Below are positions 1-8,457 of a stretch of DNA of 64,000 nucleotides, one piece after another. The stretch lies in NCBI GenBank assembly GCA_001314845.1, contig LJZQ01000006.1, forward strand, positions 62,001-126,000, written 5' to 3'. This stretch comes from Marinobacter excellens HL-55 (GTDB lineage: Bacteria > Pseudomonadota > Gammaproteobacteria > Pseudomonadales > Oleiphilaceae). Every line of letters begins with the position of its first letter. Position 1 is the stretch's first letter. The notes under the pieces are model-generated. The model did not search any database. It saw nothing but the letters and a program-made list of their open reading frames with translations, and was not told the DNA's origin. The translations under genes were made by a program, and so were the position numbers.

Positions 1-335
1 CAGGATCTGGTTTAATCCTGAGTGTCCTCCCAGTATATCCTGAAGCCGTTGAGTTGGCTTGCCAGGGTTTAGCCGGCGCGCCCGAACATGCGCTCGAGAA
101 ATCCCAGTTCCCTGACGCCGGCATCCTGAGTGCGTTCCATAAAGTGATCAACGGAAGTTGACTTGATTTTCTACCTGAGGGGCAGTGCAAGACCCCGTTG
201 TTGTTTTTGTTTTTAGGTTCTCCTGTTTCTGGTTGCGGAGTAACCTGTGGTTAGAAATTGAGCAGCAATAAAGGGTAGCGCTGTTGTAAAAGCGTTATTG
301 CTTTGTAACGACGGGTAAGCAAGGGGGAGCCAGAG
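1..335. other. Left-edge region without a confident gene
   Basis: No gene is called here. Frame 3 is open from the left edge to a TGA near 161 and could be the tail of a gene entering from outside, but 53 codons is not enough to decide. The stretch from 165 to 235 is rich in T. A purine-rich ribosome binding site (AAGGGGGAG) lies just before the pcm start at 336. No convincing sigma-70 promoter was found. Confidence 0.4.
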
Positions 336-995
336 ATGAACGGTCAGGTTCCGGAGTTCAGTGCGGTACGCCAGCAGATGGTCAGGCAGCAGATTGCCGG
401 GCGGGGCATCGTTGATCAACGGGTGCTTGAGGCCATGGGACGAGTGCCCAGGGAGAGCTTTGTCCCGGAGCACCTGGTGAGTGAAGCCTATGAGGATTAC
501 CCCCTGCCCATCGGCTGTGGGCAGACTATTTCACAACCCTACGTTGTCGCGTTGATGGCGCAGTTACTGGCCCTGAAAGGTCGTGAGCGGGTATTGGATA
601 TAGGTACCGGTTCCGGTTACGCGGCTGCGGTACTCGCCTCTATCGCACTTGAAGTCTTCAGCATTGAACGGGTTCCGGAGCTGGCGGAACTGGCGCTAGG
701 CAATTTGCAGCGGGCCGGATTCAGTCAAGTACGCATGCGCTGCGGTGACGGCACGCTTGGTTGGCCAGAGGCTGCGCCCTTTGATGGTATCTGTGTGGCA
801 GCCGGGGCACCTGCGGTACCAGAGACACTCAAGCAGCAACTGTCTGTCGGTGGTCGCCTGGTGATTCCCGTGGGTTCCGAACAGGGTGCTCAGCGGCTGG
901 TGTGCATTACCCGACAATCGGATGCCGATTTTGAGCGTCAGGATTTCGGTGATGTGCGGTTTGTCCCCTTGCTGGGCGAGCACGGCTGGTCGTGA
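336..995 (+). CDS. pcm: Protein-L-isoaspartate O-methyltransferase
   Basis: A 219-residue cytoplasmic repair enzyme that uses S-adenosylmethionine to methylate isoaspartyl residues in damaged proteins so that they can revert to aspartate. The N-terminal half has the family signature around residues 54-70 (YPLPIGCGQTISQPY). The SAM-binding motif DIGTGSGYAA lies at residues 88-97, and length matches the family. The ATG follows a strong AAGGGGGAG ribosome binding site. In many gammaproteobacteria pcm lies between surE and nlpD/rpoS; here the downstream neighbour is a convergent DUF1338 gene, so that context is absent at least on the 3' side. The functional call is secure. Confidence 0.95.
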   Translation: MNGQVPEFSAVRQQMVRQQIAGRGIVDQRVLEAMGRVPRESFVPEHLVSEAYEDYPLPIGCGQTISQPYVVALMAQLLALKGRERVLDIGTGSGYAAAVLASIALEVFSIERVPELAELALGNLQRAGFSQVRMRCGDGTLGWPEAAPFDGICVAAGAPAVPETLKQQLSVGGRLVIPVGSEQGAQRLVCITRQSDADFERQDFGDVRFVPLLGEHGWS

Positions 996-1000
996 GACTG

Positions 1001-1813
1001 TCACTGCGGCTCGCCCGCATGGGTGCTCTCGAAAATCTTGTCAGCAGACGCCGCCACAAAGCCCGGGTATAGCTGGCCATCCGCGCCAGGGTAACGCCGG
1101 GCAAATTCGTAAAAGCAGCTGGGTACGGCGGCCACCTGATCCGAAAACGCCAGATCGATCCGGTCGGCCATGGTGGAGGATTGCTCGAGCAAATCCTCCG
1201 GTGATCCTTTCACCTCTCCGCCGGCAGTATTGATCCGAAAACCATGGTTTTTGAGCAGTTGGTTCATCTGGGGCACGCTTTGGATTTGCTCAAGATGGTT
1301 GATGCTGACGGTGAAGTGATTGGCGCGATAGCCCCAGGCTGCCGTCCAGGCCGCGTACTCACTTTCTTCCAGTAGTGTCCTGTAGGTGGCGTAGTCCAGA
1401 GCCCAGTGTCGCCCGGAATAGAGAAAGTCATCGCCACTGACCGCATTTGATTCAATTTGCGACACCAGCCGGGTTACGGTGGCTTGAAGGGCGGGTGAGC
1501 ACTGGTCTACCAGCAGCTCGGAAATAAATACTTTGGGCACGTTCTGGTTCGGGTGCTCATAGTGCCGGGCGTAGAGCTTTTTCGCCTCAAAATGATACTC
1601 ACCGCCCTGGTGGTAACCTAGGCTGGTGAAATGCCGGGCCAGGGCCTCCAGACCGACAGGCGCCAGATTGAAAGTGCGCAGGGCAATGTGATCGTTGACG
1701 ATGGCTTGACGCTCCTGCGTGGCCAGAATCTGGTGAATGCGCTCAGCGGAGGGCGTGACCTCTTTGTACGACTGCCATAGCCGAGAAAACAGGGTGGTGA
1801 GATCAGTGTGCAT
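1001..1813 (-). CDS. DUF1338 protein, short form (2-oxoadipate dioxygenase/decarboxylase-like)
   Basis: A 270-residue protein of the DUF1338 family, whose characterised members (HglS/YdcJ) are Fe(II) enzymes converting 2-oxoadipate to D-2-hydroxyglutarate in lysine breakdown. Likely metal ligands are His42 (NDHIALRTF), His166 (NHFTVSIN) and Glu236 (FYEFARR), a His-His-Glu set as in the family. It is much shorter than the roughly 460-residue Pseudomonas HglS, so it belongs to a compact subgroup and its substrate may differ. Its start overlaps the end of astA by 11 bp on the same strand, so the two genes are almost certainly cotranscribed and probably act in one amino-acid pathway. The family is clear; the substrate is inferred. 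Confidence 0.85.
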   Translation of the reverse strand: MHTDLTTLFSRLWQSYKEVTPSAERIHQILATQERQAIVNDHIALRTFNLAPVGLEALARHFTSLGYHQGGEYHFEAKKLYARHYEHPNQNVPKVFISELLVDQCSPALQATVTRLVSQIESNAVSGDDFLYSGRHWALDYATYRTLLEESEYAAWTAAWGYRANHFTVSINHLEQIQSVPQMNQLLKNHGFRINTAGGEVKGSPEDLLEQSSTMADRIDLAFSDQVAAVPSCFYEFARRYPGADGQLYPGFVAASADKIFESTHAGEPQ

Positions 1814-2882
1814 GGTGAACCTCTTGTCCGGTTGCTGCAGAATTTGGCCGGCGCGCGGACTGGCGAATGATCGGTAACGCGCATGCCTGGCGGGTATCGC
1901 TCAGGCCGAGCTGCTGTGCGAGCCCGAGTGGCACAGAGAGCTGAGCCGGTAAGTCATCCCCATGGGGAATGTTGAAAAGAGTAGCCCGGAACTCGGCGCA
2001 GTGGGTGTTGGCCAGAATTACAGTGTCGCTTGCCCCATGTGCCGCCACGGATGTCTTCAGTTCTATGTCGCACAGGGCGGTGTTACGAACGCTGTTGATG
2101 GCTTTTCTGGGGCATTCGACGGTAGGCCCCGCATCAAGCAGGTCAACAAACCCTTTGTACCTGAAGCCTTCCTGTTCCAGCATCCGCAACGCGGGCCGGG
2201 TGTGTTCATGCACTTGCCCAACGGCTGCGCGAGCCCGGTCATCCATCGATGAGCTCAGCAGTGCCCCGGCAGGAATCCGTTGCTCCAGAAAGCAGGCCTG
2301 GCTGCCGGTGTTCAACTGGGTGACGGTGGCAAAGTCCAGGTCGGCGACCTTGTGCCTGAGCCAGTGCCAGAAGGGCGAGTGGCCGGATGCATCTGAAATC
2401 CCCCGCATCTCGGCAATGACCGTATCGGAGAACCGCTGAGGGTGCAGCGCCATAAACAAAAAACGCACTCTGGACAGGAGCTTTCCTGCATTGGCCTGAC
2501 GATACTGCGGGCGCAGGTACAGGGAACAAATCTCGGTGCACCCTTTGTAGTGCTCACAGGCTGTCAGAGTTACCTGATGCTGGCGTGCTCCGCTGCCTTT
2601 GACGCGAGCGCATCGGAAATGACGCAATGGCCGGTCAAGACCCACAGAAGCCTGAATGCCGGTGGTGCCTATGATGGCGCCGGAGCGTTCATCCTCAAGC
2701 ACGAAAAGATAGTGTTCGTTTGTGGGAGCAATAACCGCCCGGGCAAAGCTCTGCATGGAATGGGTAATTTTCTGAGCGAGCGCATCCCGGTCAGGCATCA
2801 ATGAAGTAAAGCCTGGCCCGGATTCAAGAGCAATGTCATACAGGGCGCTGAGGTCAGCTGGTGTCACCGGTCTTATCAACAT
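1803..2882 (-). CDS. astA: Arginine N-succinyltransferase
   Basis: A 359-residue enzyme of the AstA/AruF/AruG family, which transfers succinate from succinyl-CoA to the alpha-amino group of arginine or ornithine at the start of the AST pathway. It begins MLIRPVTPADLSALYDIA, typical for the family, and keeps the conserved central blocks (EICSLYLRPQYR, AEMRGISD, SPFWHWL) and the C-terminal VECP region. The ATG at 2882 is chosen because an in-frame ATG 105 bp upstream adds an unrelated leader running into the divergent gene. None of astB, astC, astD or astE is nearby; the partner is a DUF1338 gene. The cofactor use is well supported, but the acceptor could be another amino acid. Confidence 0.9.
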   Translation of the reverse strand: MLIRPVTPADLSALYDIALESGPGFTSLMPDRDALAQKITHSMQSFARAVIAPTNEHYLFVLEDERSGAIIGTTGIQASVGLDRPLRHFRCARVKGSGARQHQVTLTACEHYKGCTEICSLYLRPQYRQANAGKLLSRVRFLFMALHPQRFSDTVIAEMRGISDASGHSPFWHWLRHKVADLDFATVTQLNTGSQACFLEQRIPAGALLSSSMDDRARAAVGQVHEHTRPALRMLEQEGFRYKGFVDLLDAGPTVECPRKAINSVRNTALCDIELKTSVAAHGASDTVILANTHCAEFRATLFNIPHGDDLPAQLSVPLGLAQQLGLSDTRQACALPIIRQSARRPNSAATGQEVHHAH

Positions 2883-2941
2883 GGCTGGTACCTGAATATT
2901 GTTGGTATTCAGTATGAGATGCTGGCGGGCCAATCTGTAGA

Positions 2942-2968
2942 TTCGAATTGTTCGATTTGATCTATAAT
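2942..2968 (+). promoter_or_regulatory. Promoter and possible Lrp operator in the astA/lrp-like divergent region
   Basis: A perfect TATAAT lies at 2963-2968, oriented toward the Lrp-type gene. Just upstream is the palindrome TTCGAA (2942-2947), followed by the similar TTCGAT at 2952-2957. Transcription starting near 2975 would exclude the 2948 start and favour 2999 or 3008. The repeated TTCGA boxes between two divergent genes would suit autoregulation and control of astA. No good -35 box is visible. Confidence 0.4.
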
Positions 2969-2998
2969 TCAGACAAATTGGTAGCAAGGCTTGTCAAA

Positions 2999-3427
2999 AT
3001 GATCGCAATGCAGGATCAGAAGTTGTTGAAGCTGCTCAGGCTGAACGCTCGCGCCAGTGTTACGGACCTGGCCAAGGCCATGCACGTGTCCCGGTCAACC
3101 ATTCAGAACCGGATGGCTCGGCTGGAAAACAGCGGAGTGATTCAGGGTTATACCGTGCAGTTGGGCGGGGAGTTTTCGGCCAGCCAGGTCGAGGCGCATG
3201 TGTCGTTGAAGGTCAGCCAAAAGCTGACTGCCAGAACCAATCAGGAACTGGAGCAGATCAGCCAGGTTTGTCAGCTGTGCGCAGTCAGCGGGGAGTACGA
3301 CTTGATTGCCATTGTTCAGGCCCAGTCATTGGAAGAGTTGAGCCGGATTCTGGACGACATCGCCAATCTTGAAGGCGTAGAAAGAACCAATTCAGCGGTG
3401 GTTCTGGAAACCCGGTTCAGGCGCTGA
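2999..3427 (+). CDS. Lrp/AsnC-family transcriptional regulator
   Basis: A roughly 142-residue DNA-binding protein with an N-terminal winged helix-turn-helix (residues about 8-50; the recognition helix lies in VSRSTIQNRMARLE) and a C-terminal RAM ligand-binding domain. An ATG at 2948 would add 17 residues but overlaps the -10 box, so 2999 is preferred; 3008 is also possible. It is divergent from astA, 116 bp away, and proteins of this family often sense an amino acid and control an adjacent catabolic operon. Regulation of astA and the DUF1338 gene is therefore the natural inference. Confidence 0.9.
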   Translation: MIAMQDQKLLKLLRLNARASVTDLAKAMHVSRSTIQNRMARLENSGVIQGYTVQLGGEFSASQVEAHVSLKVSQKLTARTNQELEQISQVCQLCAVSGEYDLIAIVQAQSLEELSRILDDIANLEGVERTNSAVVLETRFRR

Positions 3428-3435
3428 GCAGTTGC

Positions 3436-3543
3436 TCAGGAGCCCAGCATGCCTGCGTACGCGGTGTACAGAAAGGCGGCAGATCCGACAAGGATAACGG
3501 CCCAGGCGGGAAAAATCAGGACAGAGCGTGTTGTTGTTTTCAT
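3436..3543 (-). CDS. Small 35-residue single-pass membrane protein
   Basis: A short gene encoding 35 residues with a positive N-terminus (MKTTTR), one hydrophobic segment (about residues 7-28, including FPAWAVILVGSAAFLYTAYA) and a tiny polar tail. The ATG follows the ribosome binding site GCAGGAG at good spacing, which separates it from chance open frames. It is convergent with the Lrp-type gene (9 bp apart) and divergent from the acyl-CoA ligase. I do not recognise the family; it resembles the many one-helix peptides that sit in the inner membrane and modulate larger proteins. Confidence 0.6.
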   Translation of the reverse strand: MKTTTRSVLIFPAWAVILVGSAAFLYTAYAGMLGS

Positions 3544-3680
3544 GGCAAACTCCTGCGGTATTGGTTATTAATACGCGATAGCAATCAATCTAGACCAGAC
3601 TTGACAGATGTCACGAAAGTTTTTGAGAGCTGAGTCTCAGCTTCGAGCTAAATGGCCAATGCCTGGGATGTTTATTGCTA

Positions 3681-3708
3681 TTGAGAGCCTGCCAAAGTTG
3701 GCTAGTAT
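3681..3708 (+). promoter_or_regulatory. Sigma-70 promoter with embedded palindrome
   Basis: TTGAGA (3681-3686) and TAGTAT (3703-3708) are separated by 16 bp, and the spacer ends in the perfect dyad GCCAA-AG-TTGGC (3691-3702). A protein bound there would block RNA polymerase. The acyl-CoA ligase starts 62 bp downstream of the -10 box. Confidence 0.5.
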
Positions 3709-3769
3709 GAAACGAATAACAATAACGCGATTGCAGACAATCTGAAGATAACAACAAAAGGGAGCCACC

Positions 3770-5452
3770 ATGGCCGTAGACCCGAAGAAGCAGACGTCCT
3801 TGCATTGCCTGTATTACTGGGCCGAACAAACACCAGACAAAGTGTACCTGACTCAGCCTTACCCCGATGGGCATGTGGAAGATATCACCTGGGCCGAAGC
3901 CGCTGACCAGGTGTCGCGGATGGCAGCGCACTTGAATAGCCTTGGTTTGCCGGAGCACAGCAACCTGGGGATATTGGGCAAGAACAGCGCTCACTGGATA
4001 CTGGCGGATCTTGCCATTTGGGCCGCGGGCCATGTCAGCGTGCCGCTTTATCCCACCCTGAACGGTGAGACCGCCGCCTACGTGCTTGAACACAGCGAAG
4101 CTAAGCTGTTGTTCCTCGGCAAAATGGACGGCACCGCCGATGGTTGGAACGACATTAAAAACCACATTCCGGCGGATCTGCCCCTTGTGTCGCTGCCGTT
4201 GTCGCCCAGGGACGATACTCCGAAATGGCAGGACATCATCAAAGAGCAGTCTCCGGCGGATCCCAAGCTGCCGGATCCGGATGCGCTGGCCACCATTGTT
4301 TATACCTCTGGCAGCACCGGTCGGCCGAAGGGTGTGATGCACAGCTTCCGCACCATGATTTCGGTGGCGGACGGGCTGCAGCAGTTGTTTCCGGTGTCGT
4401 CCAGCGAACGCATGCTGTCTTACCTGCCTCTGGCCCACGTCGCCGAGCGGGCCGCGGTCGAAACCCAGTCGTTGTACTACGGCTTTCACCTTTACTTCGC
4501 TAACTCACTGGACACTTTCCAGGAAGATTTGCAGCGAGCACGGCCAACGCTGTTCTTCTCCGTGCCCCGTTTGTGGATGAAGTTCTACCTGGGCGTGAAC
4601 GCCAAATTGCCGCCAAAGAAGCAAAAGATTCTGTTCAAGATCCCGCTTCTGAAATCGCTGGTGAAAAAGAAAGTGCTCAAACAGTTGGGGCTTGATCACT
4701 GCCGGGCGGCCCTCACCGGCGCCGCGCCTCTGTCTGGTGAGATTATCGGCTGGTACCGGGGTCTGGGGCTGGAGTTGCTCGAAGTTTACGGCATGTCTGA
4801 GAACTTCGGTTATTCCCACTGCAACCGGCCAGGCCAGGCCAGGCTCGGCACCGTGGGCACGACTAACCCGGGCGTGACCCATCGCATCGGAGAGGGCGAT
4901 GAGGTGCAGGTGAAGAGCCCGGGGCAGATGCTTGGCTATTACAAAAATGAGGAAAAGACCAAGGAAGATATGACTGAGGATGGCTTCCTCAAAACCGGTG
5001 ATATGGGCGAGATCGATCAGGATGGTTTTTTGCGCATTACCGGGCGAGTGAAGGATCTTTTCAAGACCTCGAAAGGCAAGTACGTGGTGCCGGTGCCCAT
5101 CGAAAACCGGTTCAATCATCCGAAAGCAGAAGTGGTATGCGTGGCTGGTGCTAACCAGACGCAGCCCTGCCTGATGATTCTGTTGTCAGAGGAAGCAAGA
5201 GATGAGCTGGATCGGGGCGCTGATCGTGGCGAGCTGGAACAGGAGCTTGCCAGAGAGTTGGACGCTGTCAACGCAGACAGTGAATCTCACGAAAAAGTCG
5301 CTTTCGTGGTCGTGGTGAAAGAGCCCTGGACCATGGAAAACGGCATGCTGACCCCAACCATGAAGATCAAGCGGAATGTGATCGAGGACTTTTACAACCA
5401 GAAAATGGACAGCTGGTTTGAGCAGAAGCGAAAAGTGATCTGGGAGTTCTGA
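3770..5452 (+). CDS. Long-chain acyl-CoA synthetase (AMP-binding ligase)
   Basis: A 560-residue adenylate-forming ligase that activates fatty acids with ATP and CoA. The ATP-binding P-loop TSGSTGRPKG is at residues 179-188, followed by YLPLAHVAER, the YGMSE motif, the TGDMGEID hinge region and the C-terminal catalytic lysine in PTMKIKR. The ESLP-like sequence and length are nearest to the ACSL/bubblegum type rather than E. coli FadD. It stands alone with its own promoter and a strong terminator. It would feed beta-oxidation or wax ester and phospholipid synthesis; the second ligase at 35305-36951 is only distantly related. Chain-length preference cannot be read from the sequence. Confidence 0.9.
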   Translation: MAVDPKKQTSLHCLYYWAEQTPDKVYLTQPYPDGHVEDITWAEAADQVSRMAAHLNSLGLPEHSNLGILGKNSAHWILADLAIWAAGHVSVPLYPTLNGETAAYVLEHSEAKLLFLGKMDGTADGWNDIKNHIPADLPLVSLPLSPRDDTPKWQDIIKEQSPADPKLPDPDALATIVYTSGSTGRPKGVMHSFRTMISVADGLQQLFPVSSSERMLSYLPLAHVAERAAVETQSLYYGFHLYFANSLDTFQEDLQRARPTLFFSVPRLWMKFYLGVNAKLPPKKQKILFKIPLLKSLVKKKVLKQLGLDHCRAALTGAAPLSGEIIGWYRGLGLELLEVYGMSENFGYSHCNRPGQARLGTVGTTNPGVTHRIGEGDEVQVKSPGQMLGYYKNEEKTKEDMTEDGFLKTGDMGEIDQDGFLRITGRVKDLFKTSKGKYVVPVPIENRFNHPKAEVVCVAGANQTQPCLMILLSEEARDELDRGADRGELEQELARELDAVNADSESHEKVAFVVVVKEPWTMENGMLTPTMKIKRNVIEDFYNQKMDSWFEQKRKVIWEF

Positions 5453-5470
5453 GGTAAACCGGTCACCAAC

Positions 5471-5507
5471 AAAAAACGCCGACATGGCAGCATGTCGGCG
5501 TTTTTTT
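5471..5507. terminator. Bidirectional Rho-independent terminator
   Basis: A perfect 10-bp stem (CGCCGACATG 5477-5486 with CATGTCGGCG 5491-5500) has a 4-nt loop. It is flanked by six A on the left and seven T on the right, so it can end both the ligase and the convergent small gene at 5539-5733. Confidence 0.92.
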
Positions 5508-5538
5508 GTGCCCTGGCGTTGACCGCCAGGCGGGGGCT

Positions 5539-5733
5539 TCAGTGACTGCTCTGCACCGGAGAAATCTCATGGGCGACAGCCACGGCATTGCGGTTAAACA
5601 CACGAATCTTGCGACTGATAAACTGCATCGCCTGCTTGGCAGCAGTGCGAGTATACTGGCGCCTGACCTCAGTACTGTTGTGGAGGATACTGGACGGCAG
5701 CGGGTTTACGGTTGCGATATGGTTCTGAGTCAT
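5539..5733 (-). CDS. Small basic hypothetical protein (64 residues)
   Basis: A 64-residue soluble protein of unknown function, rich in Arg, Lys, His and Ser with no membrane segment or recognised motif. The ATG follows AAGGAGGAAGGC, a near-perfect ribosome binding site, which is the main reason to accept it. It is divergent from the LysR-type regulator at 5860, with an AT-rich 126-bp region between, so it may be a target of that regulator. It converges on the ligase at a shared terminator. Confidence 0.6.
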   Translation of the reverse strand: MTQNHIATVNPLPSSILHNSTEVRRQYTRTAAKQAMQFISRKIRVFNRNAVAVAHEISPVQSSH

Positions 5734-5859
5734 AGCGCCTTCCTCCTTATCTGATGGATTGATTAGTTATCTATCTTTAATTTAAAACTATTTTAGGGGT
5801 TCTTATTTGCAGTTTGAATACGTTAAAATCCGTACTCACGTTGCAAATATGCAGTAACT

Positions 5860-6759
5860 ATGGATTGGGATTATCTTCGATATATAAGAGCTTTGGCAAT
5901 AGGTGGAACGCTCGCGAAAGCCGGTGAAATGCTGGGCGTGCACCAAACCACTGTTTTACGACGACTTGATCAGATGGAAGAGTCGTTGGGTGTGCAATTT
6001 TTCGAGCGCAATCGGGAAGGCTTGCAGCTCACCCCGGTGGGCGAAATGGTTTTCCGCGAGGCCCAAAAACTTGCCACCGACGTTGAAAATCTGGAGCGCA
6101 AGCTGGTCGGCGACGATGCCGCACCGGTCGGTAAGGTCAGAGTAGCCGCCGAAGACGTGATGATGAATGAGCTGCTCAGCCCAATTCTGGCTGAACTGGT
6201 TCATGAGTATCCAGACATCGATCTGGAAGTGTTGACCGATAACGATGTGGCTAACCTCAGTCACCGGGAAGCAGACTTGACTCTACGGCCGGAGAACAAG
6301 CCTCAGGCGACCCTTGAGGGGACGCGCATTGCGTCTATTGAGTCCGCTGTTTACGGAGCGTCCCGATACTGCCGACGTAACCGGGGTATGGACGTAGAAC
6401 ATCATCCTGAAGCCTGTACCTGGATTATCCCGGACGAAAGTTTCAGCCATCTGGCCGCCGGCCGCTGGTATCGCAAGCACCTCAAGAACGTGATCTCGGT
6501 GATTCGCTGTAACAGCTTGCAGTCCATGGTTGCCCTGGCGAGAGCCGGGGCAGGGCTGGCGGTTTTACCTTGCTATCTTGGTGAGGCCGCGAAAGAGTTG
6601 CGTCGGTTGTCAGATCCCCTCGACGGTGAAAGCGTGGATCTTTGGCTGCACGTCAATCAGGACACCCAGCAAATGGCCCGGGTTCGGATTGTGATGGAGT
6701 TTCTGGTGGAGCGCCTGAAAGCTTTGGAATCTGTTATCGAAATTAGCAGTCCGCTTTGA
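5860..6759 (+). CDS. LysR-family transcriptional regulator
   Basis: A 299-residue regulator with an N-terminal winged helix-turn-helix (residues about 3-60, recognition region VHQTTVLRRLDQMEESLG) and a periplasmic-binding-protein-like effector domain from about residue 90. The upstream region is strongly AT-rich and carries TTGCA repeats, plausible LysR half-sites. The closest adjacent divergent gene is the 64-residue protein at 5539-5733. It ends 2 bp before the convergent lysozyme-fold gene. The effector is unknown. Confidence 0.92.
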   Translation: MDWDYLRYIRALAIGGTLAKAGEMLGVHQTTVLRRLDQMEESLGVQFFERNREGLQLTPVGEMVFREAQKLATDVENLERKLVGDDAAPVGKVRVAAEDVMMNELLSPILAELVHEYPDIDLEVLTDNDVANLSHREADLTLRPENKPQATLEGTRIASIESAVYGASRYCRRNRGMDVEHHPEACTWIIPDESFSHLAAGRWYRKHLKNVISVIRCNSLQSMVALARAGAGLAVLPCYLGEAAKELRRLSDPLDGESVDLWLHVNQDTQQMARVRIVMEFLVERLKALESVIEISSPL

Positions 6760-6761
6760 GC

Positions 6762-7490
6762 TTAGTCATCGGATTGGCAGAACGGCCAAAACTGATACCA
6801 GCGCCAGCACTGGAACTCGGCTTCGCACTGTTTTAGCTGGTTGTCATAACGGAAGGCGCGGTTCTGAACCCGTTGGGCCAGATTCCTAATGGCCGGCTTT
6901 TGCTCGAATGAGCGCCGGGCATAACCGCCCCGTCCTTCGTGATAGGCCAGGTAAAGCTGGCGGGGTGCCGTCAGTGGAATGTCCAGGTGTTGATGGCTGA
7001 GGTGGTTGTACCAGCCAACAAAATCCAGCGCGTACTTCATGTCGGTGCGCACGGTGCGCCAGGTGGTTTCGTTAGCGATCAGGTATTCGCCCCATGCGGG
7101 GTCAAGCGCTTGCGCGTAACCCAGAGCGGTGGTGGGGCGTGTCCAGGGTATCCGGCCCCAGAGTTTGGTGCGCGGTGGCCGGGCGTGGCTGCGGAATGAC
7201 GATTCGTAATAGACAAAGGCCAGTTGCGTAGCGATGGGGGTGCCCCATTTTTCCTGGGAGGCACGAGCGTAGTCGTACCAGACCGTGTGCTCCCGGAAGA
7301 TGTCGCAGATGTTCTCCGGACGGTTTGGTGGTTCAGGTGCCAGAAGGCTGAAACGAAGCGTGGCCCAGACTCCGACGGTCAGCCCCAGTATTGGCAGGCC
7401 ATACCAGTTCAGACGAGATCGCCAGGCATTAAATCGCTTGTTGTGGATTTTTCTGCGTTTTCCGGTCTTTCTGCGAATCATCCCTACCAA
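6762..7490 (-). CDS. Membrane-anchored lytic transglycosylase-like protein
   Basis: A 242-residue protein with a very basic N-terminus, one membrane segment (about residues 29-51) and a periplasmic lysozyme-fold domain. The likely catalytic glutamate is Glu96 in FVYYESSFR, followed by a TALGYAQALDPAWGEY block as in SLT-domain enzymes. It presumably cleaves or binds peptidoglycan. A TTG at 7490 has a GGAG at suitable spacing; an ATG three codons in (7481) is the alternative start. It is divergent from the DUF2059-like gene. Enzyme activity is inferred from the fold. Confidence 0.75.
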   Translation of the reverse strand: MVGMIRRKTGKRRKIHNKRFNAWRSRLNWYGLPILGLTVGVWATLRFSLLAPEPPNRPENICDIFREHTVWYDYARASQEKWGTPIATQLAFVYYESSFRSHARPPRTKLWGRIPWTRPTTALGYAQALDPAWGEYLIANETTWRTVRTDMKYALDFVGWYNHLSHQHLDIPLTAPRQLYLAYHEGRGGYARRSFEQKPAIRNLAQRVQNRAFRYDNQLKQCEAEFQCWRWYQFWPFCQSDD

Positions 7491-7579
7491 ACTGTCATCT
7501 CCGAAGGTTCTGGGCCGCTTGCCGGAAAGCCTCCTGCCGTGTCATAACAACGGTGTTCCAGTAACAGGATAATAGTGAA

Positions 7580-8410
7580 ATGAGATTGATCTCCCTAGTT
7601 AAACCTCTTTTAGTCACCGGGCTTATGTTGTCGGGCACCGTGCATGCGTCGTCTGGTGCTCAGGAGGTTCTGAAGGCGTCACCGGTTGACGACATCGTCG
7701 GTCAGTACCCGGCAATGATGAGTCAGGGCATTCGGGATGGTCTCAAGCAGAGTGGTCCGGTGCCACCTATGGTGGCAGACACCATTGGTTACGTGGTCAG
7801 CAGCAGTTACCGGGCAGACGATATTGAGAAGAAGATCGTATCGGGCCTTGAGGCGTCGTTGAGCAGTGCACAGCTTGAGGCGGTGAACGATTGGTATCAG
7901 ACGCCGGTGGCCCAAAAAATAGCTCAGGCCGAAATTGCTGCCTCTGCACCCGCCATTTGGCCTGAAATCCGCAGCCAGGCACCGGCGTTGAATGAAGCCA
8001 ACAAGGATTCGGCAAGAGAAAAACTGTTTGATCGCTTTGATCGGGCCTCCCGTGCCACCGAGACCACGTTGGATACCACCATAGCAGTGCAACTGGGGCT
8101 TGCCACGGCCATGGCGGCGCTAAGCAGTGATTCTGTGCACTATGAGCAGTTGAGCAAACGTCTGGAAAGTCAGCGGTCCATGCTGCAGGGAATGGTTGGC
8201 CAACAGGTTTACGACAGCTATCTGTTTACCTATCGCAACATCAGCCTGCAGGAAATGAATCTGTATCTGGATTTTCTGGAGAGCGATGCGGGCTCAAGCT
8301 TTACGCGCGTGGTGACGGACAGCCTTCAGGAGGCTATTACCGCGCCGATTGAAAACATCGGTGTTCAGCTTGCGCGGTTTATGAACTTTGGGGCAGGTGA
8401 GTCTCGGTGA
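7580..8410 (+). CDS. DUF2059-like periplasmic protein
   Basis: A 276-residue exported protein with a signal peptide (hydrophobic core LVKPLLVTGLMLSGTVHA, cleavage near residue 23). The rest is mostly helical and contains two DUF2059-like segments, each with a repeated pattern of a helix followed by a W/YLDFL..DAG-type turn (WYQTPVAQKI at about residue 105; LYLDFLESDAG near residue 230). Function unknown. It is followed by a hairpin with a short T-run at 8477-8509, which ends its transcript or lies in the leader of the RND operon. Confidence 0.7.
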   Translation: MRLISLVKPLLVTGLMLSGTVHASSGAQEVLKASPVDDIVGQYPAMMSQGIRDGLKQSGPVPPMVADTIGYVVSSSYRADDIEKKIVSGLEASLSSAQLEAVNDWYQTPVAQKIAQAEIAASAPAIWPEIRSQAPALNEANKDSAREKLFDRFDRASRATETTLDTTIAVQLGLATAMAALSSDSVHYEQLSKRLESQRSMLQGMVGQQVYDSYLFTYRNISLQEMNLYLDFLESDAGSSFTRVVTDSLQEAITAPIENIGVQLARFMNFGAGESR

Positions 8411-8457
8411 CTCCGCTTTAATTGCGTCCAGTCAACTTCTTGTATCGAGCGAGAAAA

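Noticed and set aside
74..145. 23-codon minus-strand frame starting MERTQDAGVRE
   Set aside because: Too short, no ribosome binding site and no support beyond an open frame.
3..161. Open frame entering from the left edge
   Set aside because: Only 53 codons without a stop, unremarkable at this base composition; no recognisable protein end.
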